Shown here: in pieces, positions 60,030-64,000 of the stretch | Position numbering within the stretch: the first letter of the stretch is position 1 | How the letters are laid out: each line of letters opens with the position of its first letter | Source of the DNA: Polynucleobacter sp. MWH-Aus1W21 | GTDB taxonomy: Bacteria > Pseudomonadota > Gammaproteobacteria > Burkholderiales > Burkholderiaceae | Length of the DNA: 64,000 nt | Reading direction: 5' to 3' | NCBI RefSeq assembly: GCF_018687275.1 | Contig: NZ_CP061287.1 | Span: forward strand, 2,167,579 to 2,231,578 | Notes under the pieces: model-generated | The model's input: the letters and a program-made list of their open reading frames with translations, nothing else | Databases searched by the model: none | Told to the model about the DNA's origin: nothing | Made by a program: the position numbers and the translations under genes

Positions 60030-61391
60030 TTACTTGCCAATGCAGAATTGGCTGAAAATTTTGCCCAAAAGGTCATCAGGGAGGAGTTTTCCAGTGATTT
60101 CGCCAAGATGCTTTTGTGCTAAAGATAGCTCTTCTGCAAATAACTCCAGCGAATTGTTGCCATTTGCAGCAAATTGTTCTGATTTTTCAATATGTTCGGC
60201 GGCTCGTTCTATGCAGTCTAAATGTCTTCTACGGGCCAAAATTGTGCCCTCTTGAGGGCCGTCCCAACCCACAATCTCCAAAATCTTTCGCTTCAGCTGA
60301 TCTATTCCCGCTCCCGTTTTGGCAGAAATCAATAAAGCTTGGTCGGACGGCAATTTTGTAGAGTCTGGCAGTAAGTCCGCCTTATTGACGACCTCAAGCA
60401 CAGGACATTTAGGGGGTAATTCCTTCAAAATCTGGGTTTTTAGCTCATCTTCTTGGGTGCCCGCCTGGGCATCAGTCAAAAAAATCACCATATCGGCATG
60501 GCGAATGGCGTCCCAAGACCTCTCAATACCCTTTGCTTCGACTATGTCGGATGTTTCCCTCAAGCCTGCGGTATCGATAATGTGCATCGGCACACCATCA
60601 ACAGTGATACTTTCCTTTACTCGATCGCGGGTAGTTCCAGCAATAGCGGTAACAATAGCCACCTCTTCACCAGCCAAACGATTTAATAAGGAGCTTTTTC
60701 CTACGTTAGGAGCCCCAGCCAAAACTAACTGGATTCCATCTCGCAGGATTTTTCCCTGCTTAGCGCCAGCACGTAAAGCCTGCAACTTTTCTTTTACAGC
60801 TGCCAAGCGTTGACGCGCTTGGGCATTTTCCAAAAACTCAATTTCTTCTTCTGGAAAATCTAGGGTCGACTCAACCAGGATTCTGAGTTGAGTTATTTCT
60901 TCAATTAGATTGTTAATGTCATCAGAAAATGCGCCCTGCAAAGAGCGCGCTGCTCCTCGTACTGCTGCCTCACTTTGCGCATCAATCAAATCGGCAATTG
61001 CTTCGGCTTGCGTCAAATCAATCTTGTTGTTGAGATAGGCTCGCAAAGTGAATTCGCCAGGCTCCGCAATGACAAGCCCCTCGTTTTTTCCCAACTCTAA
61101 ACAACGCTTTATTACCAACTCAAGTAGTTGTGGCCCACCATGACACTGAAGCTCTAAAACATCTTCACCTGTAAATGAGGCTGGTCCAGCAAAGTAAATA
61201 GCAATAAGCTGATCAATAGCATCGCCGTGTTCGTCACACAACGTTAATAGGTTGGCTTGACGTGGAGAAAGTTTTTTTTGAAAGAGGGAGTTTGTGATGG
61301 GCTGTAGGTTTTGTCCGCTGATGCGAACAACGCCCACGCCAGCCTTACCCTGTGCGGTTGCGACAGCAATGATAGGCAATTTTCTCGTCAT
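60030..61391 (-). CDS. mnmE: tRNA modification GTPase MnmE
   Basis: A 453-residue GTPase that, with MnmG, adds the carboxymethylaminomethyl group to wobble uridines. An N-terminal tetrahydrofolate-binding domain precedes the helical region. The inserted G domain has GAPNVGKSSLLNRLAG, the DTAGLRE switch and NKAD; the protein ends with the conserved CIGK motif. Two adjacent ATG codons (61394, 61391) are possible starts. The MnmC-type oxidase in the same window acts downstream in this modification pathway. Confidence 0.97.
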   Translation of the reverse strand: MTRKLPIIAVATAQGKAGVGVVRISGQNLQPITNSLFQKKLSPRQANLLTLCDEHGDAIDQLIAIYFAGPASFTGEDVLELQCHGGPQLLELVIKRCLELGKNEGLVIAEPGEFTLRAYLNNKIDLTQAEAIADLIDAQSEAAVRGAARSLQGAFSDDINNLIEEITQLRILVESTLDFPEEEIEFLENAQARQRLAAVKEKLQALRAGAKQGKILRDGIQLVLAGAPNVGKSSLLNRLAGEEVAIVTAIAGTTRDRVKESITVDGVPMHIIDTAGLRETSDIVEAKGIERSWDAIRHADMVIFLTDAQAGTQEDELKTQILKELPPKCPVLEVVNKADLLPDSTKLPSDQALLISAKTGAGIDQLKRKILEIVGWDGPQEGTILARRRHLDCIERAAEHIEKSEQFAANGNNSLELFAEELSLAQKHLGEITGKLLPDDLLGKIFSQFCIGK

Positions 61392-61433
61392 CATTGCTGT
61401 CTACTTATTACAAAGTTTTATGCGGCTCGCAAA

Positions 61434-63107
61434 TTACTTGGCGGGCTTTTTTCCAAACATTTGGTTAATTTGCCACTGCTGTGCAATTGATAACAAATTA
61501 TTTACCACCCAATATAAAACCAAGCCCGCAGGGAAGAAAAAGAACATGACTGAGAAAACAATTGGCATGTACATCATTACTTTTGCCTGAATTGGATCTG
61601 GCGGTGTTGGGTTCAATTTGGTTTGTACAAACATTGAAGCGGCCATAATCACAGGGAGAATGTAGTACGGATCTGGAACTGAAAGGTCGTGAATCCATAA
61701 CACCCAAGGCGCCCCACGCATTTCAACTGAGGACAACAAAACCCAATATAAGGAAATAAACACGGGGATTTGAATCAGCACAGGCAAGCAACCGCCCAAT
61801 GGGTTGATCTTTTCTTTGCGATACATCTCCATCATGGCTTGATTGAGTTTTTGTGGCTCGCCTTTGTACTGCTCTTTCATGGCCACCAAACGGGGTTGCA
61901 CCTCCTTCATGCGCGCCATTGACTTATAGCTTGCAGCAGACAAAGGGAAGAAGACCAGCTTAATTAGGATGGTCAAGAGAATGATTGACCATCCCCAGTT
62001 GCCAACATAAGAATGGATGTTATCGAGAAGCCAAAAAATCGGTTTAGCCAAAATGGTTAAGTAGCCATAATCTTTCAGCAACTCAAACCCAGGGGCGATA
62101 GTTTCTAAAACACGCTCTTCTTGTGGGCCAACAAATAACTTGGCCTTTTCCACAACCGAAGACCCTGAGGCAACCACGCCGAGAGGGGTTTGCATACCAA
62201 TTCGATAGAGGCCGTTGTCAATTCTGCCGGCGTAAATATCGCGTGCAACTTTGTCGCCCGGAATCCATGCGCTTGCGAAATAGTGTTGGACCATTGCAAT
62301 CCAAGCTGGTTCACCAGCCGCTACCTGGGTAGGGATGGTGATTTTGTTTTTATCAATTGCTGTGAACTCAAGCTTATTAAATTTTTCCTTGTCGGTGTAG
62401 GCAGCAGGTCCAGTAAAGGTGCTAGCAGAAAAGGCGCCATCAAATGGTCCAATTTTTTGCTCTTGCGATGCATCACGCACGATTTCTGTGTAGAGAACCA
62501 GCGGGTTTGGGTTGTTGGTTGTCTGGGTTATACGATGACCAACATCAACCACATAACTTCCTGGATTGAGGATGAAGGTTTTTTCAAGTTTGACCCCATT
62601 GCGCTCGCTCGCAAAAACAGCAAACGGTCTACCCGAGCCATCTTTACCAGACTGGGCTAATTTAAATGTACTAGTGTGGTTTGGAAGATCATTGCTTCCA
62701 AGGGAAATTAATCCTGAACGAGCAAAGTATTTATGTGTCGGCGTGTATTGGAATAACTCAACTGGCTTATTTTCTGCGGTTAAAGATTTCAATAACTTTG
62801 CATCTACAACGTTTGCGCCGCTTGCGCTGATCTCTAGCACCAAAACATCATTCTGTAATGTGAACTTTTCCGCGCTTTCTATCGCGCCACTGCTTGCGGC
62901 AGGGGTTGCAGCAACAACTGGTGATCCTGAGATTTGCGCAGGAACATCAACCTTATTGGTGGTGACCGTTTTGTCAGCAGCTGCTGGGGTGCTTACTTGC
63001 GCACCACCAAACAAAGATGGCTTGCCTTCATGAACCTGCCAATTGTTGTAGAGCATAAGACCCGACATCGAGAATACAGCCCATAGAATTGTTTTTTTAA
63101 AGTCCAT
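61434..63107 (-). CDS. yidC: Membrane protein insertase YidC
   Basis: A 557-residue insertase. It has one N-terminal membrane segment, the large periplasmic beta-supersandwich domain (about residues 70-340), and the conserved five-helix core from NWGWSIILLTILIKLVFFPL to the C-terminus with GGCLPVLIQIPVFISLYWVL. It follows yidD by ten bases in the rpmH-rnpA-yidD-yidC-mnmE order typical of the origin region. Confidence 0.97.
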   Translation of the reverse strand: MDFKKTILWAVFSMSGLMLYNNWQVHEGKPSLFGGAQVSTPAAADKTVTTNKVDVPAQISGSPVVAATPAASSGAIESAEKFTLQNDVLVLEISASGANVVDAKLLKSLTAENKPVELFQYTPTHKYFARSGLISLGSNDLPNHTSTFKLAQSGKDGSGRPFAVFASERNGVKLEKTFILNPGSYVVDVGHRITQTTNNPNPLVLYTEIVRDASQEQKIGPFDGAFSASTFTGPAAYTDKEKFNKLEFTAIDKNKITIPTQVAAGEPAWIAMVQHYFASAWIPGDKVARDIYAGRIDNGLYRIGMQTPLGVVASGSSVVEKAKLFVGPQEERVLETIAPGFELLKDYGYLTILAKPIFWLLDNIHSYVGNWGWSIILLTILIKLVFFPLSAASYKSMARMKEVQPRLVAMKEQYKGEPQKLNQAMMEMYRKEKINPLGGCLPVLIQIPVFISLYWVLLSSVEMRGAPWVLWIHDLSVPDPYYILPVIMAASMFVQTKLNPTPPDPIQAKVMMYMPIVFSVMFFFFPAGLVLYWVVNNLLSIAQQWQINQMFGKKPAK

Positions 63108-63117
63108 TTACATTCAC

Positions 63118-63357
63118 TTAAGTTGATGTTTTTGTATCTTTTAAAGCAGGATCATATCCACCATGTGACCATGGGTTGCAACGCAAGATACGCCACACCA
63201 TTAATCCAAAGCTTTTTAAAAATCCATAATGACTAAAGCAGTCACAAGCATATTGCGAACAACTGGGTACATATTTGCAGTGCATTCCCACATATGGGCT
63301 CAATGTTAGTTGATAAATTTTTACCAACTTTATTGCCACATTGTTTAAAACGCGCAC
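63118..63357 (-). CDS. yidD: Membrane protein insertion efficiency factor YidD
   Basis: A 79-residue protein with the family pattern IYQLTLSPYVGMHCKYVPSC, QYACDCFSHYGFLK and RCNPWSHGGYDP. It supports YidC-dependent insertion at the inner membrane. The GTG start at 63355-63357 lies one base after the rnpA stop. Confidence 0.94.
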   Translation of the reverse strand: MRVLNNVAIKLVKIYQLTLSPYVGMHCKYVPSCSQYACDCFSHYGFLKSFGLMVWRILRCNPWSHGGYDPALKDTKTST

Positions 63358-63358
63358 C

Positions 63359-63676
63359 TTAAATTAATCCCGAAATTTGAGAGCGCAGAATTTCTTTTTC
63401 TTTTTTTCTAAGCCTGCCTCGTGTTTCGCGACCAATTGGTTTTTTGAGCTTAACTACAACATCTTTATTTAAGGTGTTGGCTTGAGCCGTCCAAACCAAT
63501 TCGCGAATCATTCTCTTGAGGCGATTTCGGTCAACCGCTCTTTTGGCTAACTTCTTTGCTACAGCAACTCCCAAGTCAGGCTTGGCGCCCTCTTGGGTGG
63601 ATGCAGCATATACACCCCAGTACAAACTTGTCTGGGGACGTATTTTTAGTAATTCAGAAATCCTGGCGCTATTCAA
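63359..63676 (-). CDS. rnpA: Ribonuclease P protein component
   Basis: A 105-residue basic protein that binds the RNase P RNA and helps 5' tRNA maturation. The signature KRAVDRNRLKRMIRELVW is intact. The start is TTG at 63674-63676, eight bases after the rpmH stop; an in-frame stop just upstream excludes a longer N-terminus, so the protein has a short N-terminus for the family. Confidence 0.92.
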   Translation of the reverse strand: MNSARISELLKIRPQTSLYWGVYAASTQEGAKPDLGVAVAKKLAKRAVDRNRLKRMIRELVWTAQANTLNKDVVVKLKKPIGRETRGRLRKKEKEILRSQISGLI

Positions 63677-63684
63677 TGGCTAAA

Positions 63685-63819
63685 TTAAACAGCCAAACGC
63701 TTGCGGCCTTTTGCACGGCGTGCATTTAAAACTGCGCGTCCGCTTTTGGTTTTCATACGAATGCGAAAGCCGTGAGTGCGCTTGCGACGTGTTACTGAGG
63801 GTTGGTAAGTTCTTTTCAT
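63685..63819 (-). CDS. rpmH: 50S ribosomal protein L34
   Basis: A 44-residue ribosomal protein: it starts [20 protein letters not shown] and ends GRKRLAV before TAA at 63685-63687, matching L34 over its whole length. AGGGATCG lies before the ATG at 63817-63819. It is the first gene of the rpmH-rnpA-yidD-yidC-mnmE run beside the replication origin. Confidence 0.97.
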
Positions 63820-64000
63820 GATCGATCCCTGGAAAACCAAGTATTTTCCTTGTTGCAGAGCAAAAGGTCAATCTATCTTGATGAATATGTAGGTGTTTTT
63901 CTCTATTTTTGGCTAAATTTCCCTTAAATCATTAATTTAAATAGAGAATTTTCTATTATTCACAAGTTATCCACAGGTTTTCCACGTTTTTGTAGCTTGT
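63820..64000. other. Edge of the replication origin region (oriC), with a DnaA box
   Basis: A perfect DnaA box TTATCCACA lies at 63967-63975, with a weaker TTTTCCACG nearby, in AT-rich sequence upstream of rpmH. This is the classical position of the chromosomal origin between rpmH and dnaA. dnaA itself lies outside the window. A possible rpmH promoter (TTGACC with AT-rich sequence about 17 bases downstream, minus strand) lies near 63845-63875. Confidence 0.75.

Noticed and set aside
63680..63871. A 63-codon open frame over the rpmH region
   Set aside because: It is out of frame with rpmH, whose 44-residue product is unmistakable.

Overview
The window reads as a chromosomal segment of a betaproteobacterium of the Burkholderiaceae, most like the small-genome freshwater genus Polynucleobacter. 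This is an inference from gene order and protein style, not from a database search. Supporting signs are metX-metW next to slmA and argB, DUF484-xerC, gatCAB divergent from mreBCD-mrdA-rodA, the block ntrX-ntrY-DUF4390-rsmB-htpX-fmt-def divergent from dprA-topB, a Bug-type periplasmic receptor, and rpmH-rnpA-yidD-yidC-mnmE running away from a replication origin. A consensus DnaA box lies about 30 bases from the right edge, so the right end enters the oriC/dnaA intergenic region.

Layout. 1-13.2 kb: housekeeping, mostly on the minus strand (dapF end, pyrE, xth, an AmpG-like permease, metW, metX, slmA, argB, dksA, a COG0523 metal GTPase, xerC, DUF484, gatB, gatA, gatC). 13.2-18.8 kb: the rod-shape operon mreB-mreC-mreD-mrdA-rodA. 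18.8-30 kb: a mixed block with HU, beta-carbonic anhydrase, an LpxL-type acyltransferase, a metallophosphoesterase next to a Ser/Thr kinase fused to a universal stress domain, a pseudouridine synthase, prfC without any ordinary start codon, and small transport and MOSC/GNAT/phosphatase genes. 30.0-30.7 kb: a tandem glycine riboswitch whose only downstream gene encodes a 63-residue protein of unknown function.

32.6-44.1 kb: the most unusual part. A functional tRNA-Phe (43987-44062, minus) is followed, downstream on its own strand, by single genes or small gene groups all in the same orientation. The groups are separated by at least eight copies of one unit: a decayed 3' part of tRNA-Phe, a short spacer and usually a nearly identical CCACC-CGAA-GGTGG hairpin terminator. 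In three units the stop codon of the upstream gene lies inside the tRNA-derived sequence. I read this as a tRNA-anchored, cassette-like accretion array. The cargo is enriched in exported proteins (two phosphatases, a Tat-type MmgE/PrpD protein, lipoproteins, a second Pal) and contains no recombinase.

45-64 kb: housekeeping again. ntrX/ntrY, DUF4390, rsmB, htpX, fmt and def form a tight minus-strand run, divergent from a minimal dprA and topB. The topB 3' end overlaps that of a convergent mnmC-type oxidase by about 175 bases. Then come pckG, mnmE, yidC, yidD, rnpA, rpmH and the origin edge.
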